Origin: Gordionus sp. m RMFG-2023 | Taxonomy: Eukaryota; Nematomorpha; Gordioida; Chordodea; Parachordodidae | Direction of reading: 5' to 3' | NCBI RefSeq assembly: GCF_954871325.1 | Contig: NC_088775.1 | Location: forward strand, 19,569,561-19,633,560 | Length of the DNA stretch: 64,000 bases | Shown: piece after piece, positions 1 to 12,400 of the stretch | Layout: each line of letters opens with the position of its first letter | How positions within the stretch are numbered: position 1 is the stretch's first letter | Translations under genes and position numbers: made by a program | Notes under the pieces: model-generated | Database searches by the model: none | What the model was told of the DNA's origin: nothing | What the model saw: the letters and a program-made list of their open reading frames with translations, nothing else

Positions 1-298
1 TAAAATTTAGCAAAAAAAATCTTTTAAAAAATATTTATTTTCATTTTTAAAGCTTAACTAAGTTCATTAGTTTTCATTTTCAACAGAAATTCTTTTTATT
101 AAATAGCATTCTTATTTAAAAATTATTTAAATTTTTTTCTTTCTTTATATAATAATGAACAATTTACATAAATAGTACATTTATTCATTTAATGTTTCTG
201 TCGATTATAAAATATAAATTTCCACTTTTCCATCAAAATTTTTCCATATAAAAAAACTTAATATTATAAGTACATATATAATTCTAATATAAAATGAC

Positions 299-482
299 CT
301 GCTTCGTCCTCTGATTCAGACATATAATTTTCCTGCATAGTCTCTGGTGTGAGAACCTTGTATTTCTCTTCAACTGTAGTTGTCGTGGTGGTAGTTACTA
401 TTGTTTCAGTGACAACTTTCAATGTCTCAATCAAAGATACGTAGCCTAATTTTTGAGCTATCGACAAAGCTGTTTGACCTTG
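299..482 (-). CDS. Ank: Ankyrin exon 15 (repeat 24 and linker towards ZU5)
   Basis: [20 protein letters not shown], then LKVVTE, a run of seven Thr, PETM and an acidic SESEDEA stretch. This is the hallmark junction between the last repeat and the spectrin-binding half. It ends in phase 1 (GCA G|GTCATT), so coding continues left of base 299, and bases 1-298 are intron. Confidence 0.94.
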
Positions 483-3400
483 CTAAATAATTAGATATTT
501 TTTAAAAAATAGCCTGATAATGTGTAAAAAAGAATTAAATCAAGAACTCAGTTATAAAAAATAAAGCATGTTACTTATCAATTCAGCAATACATTCGTAA
601 CAACTCATATTACAAAGTTAATTTATAATATAAGATAAATGATGATAAATAAAAATTCAATATAAACATAACCTCTTCAAAATTTCACTAACATAAGGTG
701 TAGTCAAAAATTCTGAAATGTGGTTAAAATTTACCCAAAAAAAAGTGTAGACTATAAAACACATAATGAACAAAATTAATTAACATTGGTGAGGGTATCG
801 GGCGAGGCATGTCTTTGGAGAAGTAGAGATACAACTGCTGAATGGCCCTGTTGGGCAGCTTGATGCAATGGAGTATACCCAGAGGCTGTAGTTCTGGCAG
901 CTGGGTCTGCTCCTCGATCCAGCAAAAACCGAACAGCCTGAAGACGGCCAAAATGACAAGCTGTGTGAAGCGGGCTATAACCGGCTGCCGTGCGGGCGTT
1001 TATCAATGAATCTAATAAATCAGGAGACACAGAGTCGCAAAGTAAGCCTAGACATTCGGTAGTGTCGGATTGAGCGGTGAGATGGGCTGCCGTTAGACCA
1101 TTCTTTAAAAAAATGAAAATTCTTTATTACGCTTAAAATATTTATAAATACTGATGCAAAAATAAAAACGAAATGGATTATGCTTTATATATTTTATAAA
1201 TGCAAATTATTAATGAATATTAAGATAAAATTAAAAAATTTACATTTAAATATATATAAATGACATTTCACACAAAAATATGTATCAAAAAATAAGATTT
1301 TCCTTCTTACATTGGATGCCGCCAGAGGATCAGCTCCGCATCTGAGCAAGAACTCCGTCATGTCAGCGTTCCCCGCTTGAGTGGCGAGGTGTAATGGAGT
1401 GAAACCTGATCGGGATTTAGCATCGACCCCATTTTTATGCTTATCTGAGCCAGGCAAGGCGGATACTAGCATATGAGCTATGGTGATTGTATCATTCTTC
1501 TTGGCCGCTATATGAAGTGGAGTGTAACCATTGTTGGCTTTGGCTAAAGGATCGGCTCCACGTTCTAGAAGTAGACTAACTAAGGCTGGCTTGTCATAAT
1601 GGGTAGCCACGTGCAATGGAGTAACGTCGTTCTTAATAATGAAGGGAAAACAAGGATAAATGATATAGATATGAAAAAAAATATTGTGCACTCTACACGT
1701 ATTCACAATCCTTTTATAAAAATATTTATACAAATCTATTTCGGGTTATCTTTTATCAAATCAACATTCTAGCCTTTTTTGAAAAGTGCTAAAAACTTCA
1801 ATCATATAAAACTTAGGCAAGAACATAACAATTTAATTTTTGTAATCAAAGAATCATCAAGCATTTTAACCTTCATTCATACTTTAAATTTTTATTAACT
1901 TAGTTATAAAAATTCCTTTTAAAATACAAAACTTTTCCAACCTTTCCTTTAACATCGATCTCGGCTCCCTTATCTATGAGTATCCGAGCGATGGGGTAGG
2001 CCTGATCACCGGCCGCTCTAGCCGCCAAATGAAGTGGGGCAAATCCTTTCTTTGATAACCCATTTAACACATGATCGTAAAGTGGAAGTCGTTCTGAATT
2101 ATTAATATAAATTCAATTATTTAAAAATTAAAAAACTAGAGAATAGTGAGCCCTGAGCCGTATACAATTAAAACATTTTCAAGATTCACTTAACAAGTTA
2201 TATCGTGACAAATTTTTTAACGATTTAGGTTCAGTAAATAATAAAGAACGGTTAATACAGTTTTAACGGTGGTTCGGTTCGAATCCCTGAAGAAAATGAC
2301 TAGTTAACTATTATGAATATTAGTTTTTAAAAACTTATTTGAAATGGCGGCTATTAAATTTATAATATCTTTAATTCAGTAAGTCATTTCGAGTTACAGT
2401 CATATTTGGCGACTAAAATTCAGTTGATCATATTGCTCGATTCATCCATTTTACATATATCGTTCATTTTATATAGTTTGTTTTGTCAGCCATGTTGCAC
2501 TTTTTATGATTCATTCACTCTCTGCAATAATATACTTCCTCTCGTCCATTTTATATTTCTCACTAGACATAATTCTAATAAGTAATGCAAATTGGTTTGA
2601 ATCAGAAAGTTAGAACCAAATATATTTTTACGAACCAACCTTAGCCAATATTTAATAAGGTTAAGATTTCTGCATAAAATAATTTTGGAACAATTTTTTA
2701 ACGATCAGATGTTCTTCCTGCTGTCAATTCCTTAAGGTAGCGTTTACACCGAGTTAAAAAAAAGGTGATCATATTTTTATCCCAGACTTCCTGGTTCAAC
2801 CATTACCCCCCCCCTTCGGAGACGCCACTTCCCCGCCATGTTGAGGTAGGATTTCGTAATAAAAAAATTGATTGTCATTTTCGATTACCTTGATATTAGT
2901 GGTAGCACATATATCTCAATCCTAACGACTTTCATGATTTATTAATCATATTGGTATTTATATCCCGATTGTTTTTAATCACTTCGGATTAGTTGTCAAA
3001 AAATATACAAATATATTCAGCTTTTATATATATAATTATGTTACATGATTAGTTGATAAAAAAGGGAAACTTAATGATGTTCAAAAAATAAAAAAGAAGC
3101 AAAATAAGTATGCAGTTAGACTGGTATGGTTTGGACATGCTGAACGGAAGGCAAAAGAGGATTGTATGAATTGATTCGGCTTAGTGAAAGTGGAAAAGAC
3201 CTCGAGGCGCACCAAAGACAAGGTAAATGAAAGTGGTAGATAATGACATGAAAATACTAAGTTTAACCAATGACCAGAACCGTGGAAAATGGACGAAGGA
3301 GAAAATGGTCTACCCGGGTTAATTTGAAAAGGTATATAAACGAAGAATAAAACGAGAGCCAAAAAACTGCTTATTGTAATTAGAATTTCTTTAAATCTAA

Positions 3401-6400
3401 TTTTGAAAGAAAAAATACAAAAAAAAGTAAATTTTATAGTTTTATCTAATTTTAATTCACTTTAAATTGATATTCTTTAATTTATACTTTTAAAACAAAA
3501 ATTTAACCCATTTCGCTCAACTCTTCAAATATGGTTTAGTTAAAAACCATTAAACCTAAATCAATCCTTTCATATTAAATTCTATGGCGAATTTATAACC
3601 TAATAGGGCAGAGAGGGTTTCGGGATGAGCCTCCTTGACAGCCAGATGGATGGGGCTGTAATCATCTGTCGTTAAAGCCGTAACAGAAGCACCATGCTGT
3701 AGTAGGAGACAAGTGGTGTCTGTGTTACCGAGCCGCGAGGCGATGTGAAGAGGGGTCTGGTTCTCCTGGTAATTTTAAATAAAAGATTAAATGGTGGCAT
3801 TGTTTTATGAAAAGCATGCAGGATATTAATTATCTTGGGTATTTCTCATATATTATATAGGTATAAATGAACACGAAGAAGATGAATGAGAGAATAGGAA
3901 TAGAACAAGGAAAAAATTATCATAAATAAGGTAACTAGCATGTAATTTTATATTTACTAAAATAATTGCCTAAGAATGGTATATCTATAAAATATAATTA
4001 TATTTTAGATTAAGACTTTCAAACAAAAAATCAAAAACCATAAAAATATTTCTAGAACTAAAAAAACTTTCAAATAAGATTAAATGTTATAAAGGCGATA
4101 TAATATAAATATTCATGGTGCTAACCCTCGCTTGACAATCGACCGTAGCGCCGTGTCTCAAGAGAATTCTCATGATATCCGTCTGATTGGCTCGAGCTGC
4201 CAAATGAAGAGCCGTTTCGCCTCTAATAGTGGCGGCATTGACGTCTATAACATCTTCACTATCAACGCGCTGCTGTTGATAGTTAAGTAAGTACACGACT
4301 ACGTTCATATGACCCATAAAGCAAGCCACATGAAGAGGGGTCAGGCCTGACTCCGTTGTGCAGGTTATAGTGGCGTTCCGGGAGAGAAGAACCTCCACTA
4401 TTTTCAGCCGGTTTTTCTTGCAAGCTATGTGAAGTGGAGTAAAACCGTTCTACGTAAAAAAATAATATTTTTTTTGGAAGGTTAGATTTTCGAACAGTAA
4501 ATATTTCGTAAATCAATTTTAAGAATGTGCTTATTTTTTATTAGTTGAAATTAAATAATAATTACATACCTTTTAAATAATATTTCAATTCAATTATATG
4601 ACCCTTATATCCTACAAACAAGAACAAATGAAATATAAAATATAGCTGCCTGTATAAATGTTATATCTTATATTGGGTTTTTTTATTATTCTCATAATTG
4701 GGAATTTTGTGATGTTTATAATTGAAAAATTTATTTATTATTAATTAAAACTTATAAATATTTTATTATAAATTATTTGTAACTAAAGCTCTGGCATCGA
4801 CTTCCGCCTTATTATCGAGCAACAATTCCGCCGTATTGATGTTTCCATAATGCGCGCAAATGTGTAAGGACGTCAAATAATCCTAAAGGAATAAAGTATA
4901 GGAAAAAAATTTAAAAATAAAAAAGGTTCAAAGGATAAATTATGATTGGTTATAGTTAGTAAGTTAGGAAAATCCTGAATGTGCTTAGTTTTAAAAAAAT
5001 ATATATTCCCAAGATAATTTTATACTTACAATTTTGAAAAGAGATTACTTACCACTGTAATATCATCGACGGGTGACCAATTGAATAGAAGTATTTCTGC
5101 GCATTTGACATGATCCCCTTGGGAGGCCATGTGGAGAGGAGACAACCCATTTTTGGTTTTAGAATTAACTAATTGGGAGATATAAGTAGGTTGATTTATG
5201 TAATGGTCTAAAATAGCTTGAACTACATTGTCGTGCCCACTACGAGAAGCGCAGTGCAGAGGTGTTAGACCATCCTGCGCATAATAAGTTTAAAAATAAA
5301 ATAGTTAATATTAGAGATCTGATTTTGATTATTTTTAGCTGTTTTATCGATTTGTTATAATACACAAATAAAATACGGTTTGACGTAATAGTTATGTTAA
5401 AATTAATTAAGATATAAGTTTAGGAAGAGGTATTCAATTATTATGTTATTTGAATATTAAATAACAACTCATTATTATAAAGACATGTTAATCTATATTG
5501 TGAGAATTTGATATTTTTAATGCAGGAATGCTTTAGAAAGATATAGAAGATTTGCAGGGTACCAAACAAATGTCTGAGTATCGTAATAAAATTTGCAAGT
5601 AGAAAATAGAGAATCATTTTTTTTAAATATTATATAATTGACTCGTCCTTCATAAGTAAGCGGATATCAAAATACTAGTGTTGTTAAAAGCCTCGATATA
5701 AACAATTTTTGAAACGACTGACTAAATATTTTAACCAAAAAACATTACCTTGAGAACTTGTATATGACATAAATGTCGAACATTTTTTAGCGAAATCTTG
5801 ATGCGTAGGTAATATTTTTTAGATAAATCGAGCCGCTTAACAATACTACAAAATACTAATTAATATATATAACAAACATTTTTTTATAATAATAAATATA
5901 TAGAAATTAATTGAGATTAAATAATATACTAAAGACATTATAGTATATAATAATGCGTAATTAATTTACCCTTGTTTTGGCATTGATATCGGCACCAGCT
6001 TTCATTAATAATTCAACCATATTTACTTTTCCCCATCGAGCTGCTACATGCAAAGGAGTTATGTCGTGCTATGTTATAATTTTAACATATTGAAAGCAGA
6101 TTATTATTAACTATTTTGTAAATTTTTATTAAATAATGTGTAAACATCAGACAAAACCTGAATCTAGGTTCCAAAATTTTGATTCTCTAACAACAAATAT
6201 GAACAAAGCAGACACAAAGTACTCAATTTTAAAAAATCCTGTATCAAAAATAAGATTGATGATTTTAATTAATTTTTATGGGCTATTTTATTTTAAAAGT
6301 TGTGAATAACGTTACTTTCCGATAAACCGTTATTTTAATGGGGTATGTTTTGATACATAACGAAATTGCCTTAATAAATCAATCATCAATATTTCCATAA

Positions 6401-9400
6401 AAAACTATTTATTAGTAGAAAAATAAATAAAATTTTTTTAAAAACCCTGGCTTTGAAATTAATATTGCTTCCATGGTCGATAAATAATTGTCCAATATTT
6501 TGATTTCCATAATGAGCTGCAATGTGAAGAGGAGTAAATCCACTCTAAATTAACATAAAAGATTTTAAAAGTTTTAATATAACAAAAATGTATTTCCAAA
6601 ATGTCTTTCCGTCCGCCCATATTATAGATGGTAGTGGGCGGTTAATTTAAAAATGGGCTTGTGAGTTAGCTGGTTAAGTATATTTTTAAAACAATGGGCG
6701 GATAAATTTGAAATATTTTTCAGGATCAAAACGGATTAGTATTTATTAGAAATTATTTTTTTGTTTTTCTTTGTTTTTATTTCCCTAGTCCTAAATTGTT
6801 AAACTAACTAACCTTCGAAGTGACGTCAGGATCAGACCTATTTTGCAGCAACAATTCTGCCGCTTTACAGTCATCCTTTTTAGCGGCAACGTGTAGGGCC
6901 GGTAATTTAACGCCTCCGCCGATGTTGTTTTTATTACCATTTCCAGGAAGGGCTCCTTTGATATTTTCATTTTCAAGCAGCACTGCAACCACTTTATCGT
7001 GCCCTTGTTGAAGTGCGACGGCTAATGGAGTGAAACCGTCCTTTTTATTGTTCAGAAAAACATTTTTTTAATTAACATTGGTATGATATTACAATGGCTT
7101 TAAAAAATATTCTTGTACCTTTATTAACGTTATTTTGAGCTAAATTTTATTAGTGAGAAAACAAATCAAGATTTATTTAAAATAAAATATTCAATTAAAA
7201 GGAAAATTAAAAATTTAGGCTCATTTGGAATTTTTAAATTTTATCATTTAAAAAAAATGAGCTTAATAGAGTTAACATCGGTTTCCCATCTATAACATTC
7301 ACTAAAACCATAAAACTTGTTGAACATCTATAATTATAGGGGCAACTCTGTCGTTTTAAGTTCGATAATTTCTTTAAATATTTTATATAATCCATATTAA
7401 ATACCATATAGAGTTCAAAACTAAATACTTAATCAACCAAAATTATAGAAATGTGTAAGTTAAATTTTATATATATTCTTAAAACATGATTTTCGCAGAA
7501 TACAAAAAATTTATATACATAAAAACATTTTCTTAAAATATATAGCATTATGCAGCATCGACACCACCTTGATTGGGAGGTGATAAAATGAATGTTCCCT
7601 AAAGATCCTCCATATGTAATATATTATTTAATAATTTTATTTTTAACTTGATTGTATTTTCCTTTTATAGTATGCTTTAAATTAATAATATAGTTTTAAA
7701 AAAATTAATAATTTTTATAGGCAAGGTAATATGTAATATCACTATCTATTTTATATAAAAAAAAGTTTCATAATTTAAATAGACATTAAATTTTAATATT
7801 CTAGTAAAGGAGAGAAATAAAAAGTAAATAACTTAGAAAGTAAAACGAATTTTTTAATCTATTCATACGATGACAATATTTTATTTAATAAAATAAAATC
7901 AATATAATATAACACTAATGTTAATTATTTTCGGCCAATTTTCCAATATAGGAAAATAGTGGAAATCATAATAATTTAATAAAGTGTGTGTATAGAGCAT
8001 AGTCGGACGATTGATTGTATTTCCAAATTCATAATTTAACAAAATGGCTGAAAAGCATCAGTCTTCCCTAACAAAATGTAAACAAATTTTTTCGATAAAA
8101 AATGCAACGGTTCCTATTTAATTCTGCAATTAGGGCGAAAAATTAAATGCTGTAAAACTTGAAGCTGATGGCAAATGTAATTGAAGAGTAACAGAAAATC
8201 GCCATCCATACCGCAGTATACTATCGCTATACAATCGCGGAATAATCAAGTCTCCAATTCAGTGGCATTTACGGGAAGGAAGGCAAGAGCGAAATCTTCC
8301 CCTCCATTAAAAAATGCTCTATTCTTATAAAAATACATATAATGCTTATTTTTATGATTTAAAAAATTATTTATATATAAACAAAGTTAAATAGCATTTT
8401 AAAATAAAAATAATTTCGTGAGACGAGTTTCAATCAAATCAACTAACAAAATTGATTTTATGAATAGGGGAAAAAGAAAGGTAAGTAATATATTATTATT
8501 TCATCAAAATAACTAAAACAGGTATATATGTATTCTTTAAGAAATTCACTGTATTAATTTTTCAATTATATTATATCATTTAATGAATGTTTACAAATTT
8601 ACGCGTTTTAATATATGGTAAATGTAAGCAGGACTGTTGCATATCAATCAGAATAACAGGGGTTGGGACTCAACGAGTCACAGGTTGTATAGAGGTCTGC
8701 CTGTTATTTATAGGGTCTCAAAAAATAATAAATTTTTTTACTAGGGGACCAATGAAAAATATTTGCAGGGGATTTGCGTCATCATAAACTATTGAAGCGG
8801 GATTAGTTAAATGAAAGGAAGTCCCTTCAAGTTGCTTATAAATTGCAAAATATCATAGAAAAGGTAGAAAATATTTATTTATTATGGGTTTTAGATAATG
8901 TATTAGGCCATTCTTAAGAACCGTGATGAAAGGGGGGGGGGAAATTAAAAGGAATGATGACAAAGGAATTGAAAATAGAATTAATAAATTAATCAGTTTG
9001 CTCAAATCAGGGAGGCTCATATAAAACAATATTGTTCAGTACAAAAAGTGGAGCCAAAATTAGCTATTCTTTACATTTTGAGGATAAATTATTAAAAATT
9101 TAGAAGCATTCTCCTTAAATTTCAAAATCTTCGGATAAAATATCATTAAGTTTTATTTTAAGAAAGTAATTCAATTTTATGAATTATCTATCATAAATAA
9201 TCCTCCTTTCAAAAAAATTTTTTTCTAAACGAAATAATAAAATTTATGAAAAACAAATACCAAAAACGTATAAAACCTCTGTAGTAATAGTTTGATTAGC
9301 CCCATTATCCCCTAAATACCTAACGACAGAGTCATGATTTTCCTGGGCGGCCATATATAATGGTGTGAAGCCGTTTTGAGATTGGGAATTAACGTCAGCC

Positions 9401-12400
9401 CCATTTTCGATCAGTATTTTCACTATATCAAACTGCCCTGCTAGCGAGGCTATGTGTAATGCTGTGTTACCTTTCTGTTGGTTCATAATAAGGGTTAATT
9501 GTCATATAGATAAAAAAAATTAAGAGTAATTTATATAATTTGAGCACCATCCATACAATTGGGGTGGGACCAATATCAATATATTCTTAATTTAAAATAA
9601 TAATATACTATTAAATATTGATATTAGTAATTGGTTTACAATCAATGCCAATTACCTAAATATATTGGTGTGATATCAATCCCAACATTAAAATAGATAA
9701 ATATATATAATTATTTGGTATTTTCGAGGACCATTATATAGCGGTATATTTTTTACTTTTTTTAAATTTTCCGCCTAAACTTATTACATCTAATATTTCT
9801 TTAGTTACTTTTCTGTACTATTATATCAATATTGGTGTTGTAGTTTATTATGGTAAAATTTTTTACATGATATCAATTTTTATCTATTCATTTAGGATAT
9901 TATAATAAGTGAGGACCAAAAGTTAGTGGATAATGGTAGATCATGATACTGATATATATCTCTAATAAAAAACGAAATACAGCAAAATGATGATAACAAA
10001 AAGAAGGCTATGTGTAGTAAATGCGAAAAAATTATCTCTTCCCAATTTTAGAACCTCGGGATTATGGAAACATCTTAAATCCATTCACCCAACATTAAAT
10101 AGAAAATGTGAACAAACAAATAAAAAATGCAGCACTACTTTAAATAATTTAATTCGACTTTTTAATTCAAAATAACTTCGCTTTTCAATGGCTGAGGTTT
10201 TAAAAATTTAATAATATATTTTAACCATTCACTAACCTTAGTTTTGGAAAAACACTAAAAATAGAAAATATTTGATGACTTTAAATTAAATAAACAATTA
10301 TTCCATTTTAAATCAGCACATAATTCTAATAATATTTATAACATTTTTAATTTCGTATTAAAAGTAAAATTTGAAATTTATTCCTTTGCATTATATTAGA
10401 CAATATAAGTAATCATTTAGCATTTGTAAAAGTTTTAAAAGAATTAGAAATCGGCAAGAACTGAGATAAAGTGGACATGAAAAGGAGGTAATAACCAATT
10501 GGAGGTTTCACTAGATAATGTAAATTAAAATGAAAAACTATTCAAAAGCGACGCAATAATCTAGTTAAAGCCCTATAAAATCGCTTTTCAGGCCTTTCAG
10601 TCTAGACGCAGCCCACAGTCCGACTTTTCTAAATGGAATTAGGAAATCAGGCTCAAAATATTTATTTTATTCTTAGTTATGCATAAAATAATATTCGGCG
10701 TGCAAAATATGATATTGAAAATATGAAAAATACTTCCCAATTTTTTAAAACTTTTTATTTTTATAAATTTATTTAAAGTAAAGAATAAGAATAAGAAAAA
10801 CTATAACATTCATATTTTTAGGGCCTGTATTTAATGACGCCGGAAAATCAAATTTAGTATTAATAAATAGTTATTAATATATTCTATATTTATTGTAAAC
10901 CTTGGTAGCAGCATTGACATTCGCTCCGCGTTTTAAAAGTTCGGCAACCATTTGAGTGTGTCCTTCTTTAGATGCCAAATGAAGAGCATTTAATCCGTTC
11001 TTCATTATATGTTTTAAAAAATGGTTATATAATGTATTTTGATTTTTGAGTACCATTTGGATTGCTATGTTTTCAATTTATTTTCTTAATGTATGTATTT
11101 TATGACAATATATCATTGATGTTTTATACAAAAGTGAAGTGATATAATTAAATAATTATAATTAATAATTTTTAAATTTGAAATCATGCAATATATATTG
11201 CCCGTCAAAGAATGATGGGTGAATGACAATACAAATAATCGCGAACGATACATTCCCATTTTCTATCTTATTATAAAAAGCTCTAATGTTGCGCTTGATA
11301 ATTTGCAAATTCGGTTCAAACCAGGAATAAACTAAAAATAGGTGCTAGTTTAAAAAAATTCCCGCTTTCCTCGAAGTTAATCTATCTATTCCGTTAAACT
11401 TAGAGGCATAATAGGCTAAAAATAAGGTTGAGCAGTTTTTAAATTCGGCTTAAATGGAGCGATTGATATAATTACATTTTGCCAACCCTACTATTAGTTA
11501 TTAATATTATATTAAAATAAATTTAGAAGGTTATTTTATTTATGATAATAAAACAGGATATTTATATATTTTCAAAATATTTTACATTAAAAAGGTAAAA
11601 ATTTATATTGAAAAAAATCTAAATAGCTATTAAAAAGACAGTTAATGCAAAAATTTTACAATTAAAAAATTTAGTATAGATCCGTGGAGTGATATACAGT
11701 TAGATCCGCGTATTTCTAAAGATATTCTCTGCCTAAAATTAATAATATAAAACGCGTTCACCTTCAAAAAAAAGGAAAGCGTTGAGTTCAAAACTTTATG
11801 AATAATATTGTTTTCAATTTCATTAATATTTAACTTAATATAAAAATAAATGACTTATATTTTAAACAATATATTAGCCAAGTTTAAAATTAATAGTTTT
11901 ATTTATATTAAAAAAAAGATTCTTATTAATTTTTAATATATAAAAACTTTTATACATCATATAAATTTAATAAAATTATACTTTAAATTGTGTTCAACAA
12001 TTAAAATATAACGAACTTCGCTCGCAAACGCAATATACTATATATTCATTCTTCAATCCATTTTTTTTAAAGTTGCTATTATTTTAAAATGGGATTATAA
12101 TTTCTTTCATCAATGTGAATATTATTGGTCAAATAAAAATGTTAGTCCCTATTAATTAAATAAAGTGGATTTTGTGTAGAAGAGCAGTATGACCCGCGGG
12201 CAGTCTTGGGAGACCAAATTTTTCGTGTTCCATTGAAGTAATATGCTTTCAAAAATAAAAGTCAAAAGTAGTTAGACAATGGAAGAGTTATTCACCACAC
12301 CAATAGAGTAATCTTTAGATAAAAGTTTATTTAATGGCAGTGTTATCCACCATACCAGAGTAATCTTTAGATAAATATAAGTTATAATGGATTTATATTC

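Noticed and set aside
724-951. Minus-strand 75-codon frame with [14 protein letters not shown]
   Set aside because: Out-of-frame shadow of ankyrin exon 14, which has clear repeat residues in its own frame.
2255-2300. B-box-like GGTTCGAATCC as a tRNA gene
   Set aside because: No A-box at proper distance and no acceptor stem; an isolated motif.
6820-7011. Plus-strand 63-codon frame
   Set aside because: Antisense of ankyrin exon 5.
8587-8787. 66-codon plus-strand frame in intron 4
   Set aside because: No family features and no splice context; a GC-richer patch of unknown origin.
9244-9486. Start of ankyrin at the ATG in [10 protein letters not shown]
   Set aside because: The residues before KGNTAL are intron; earlier exons continue the repeat series in phase.
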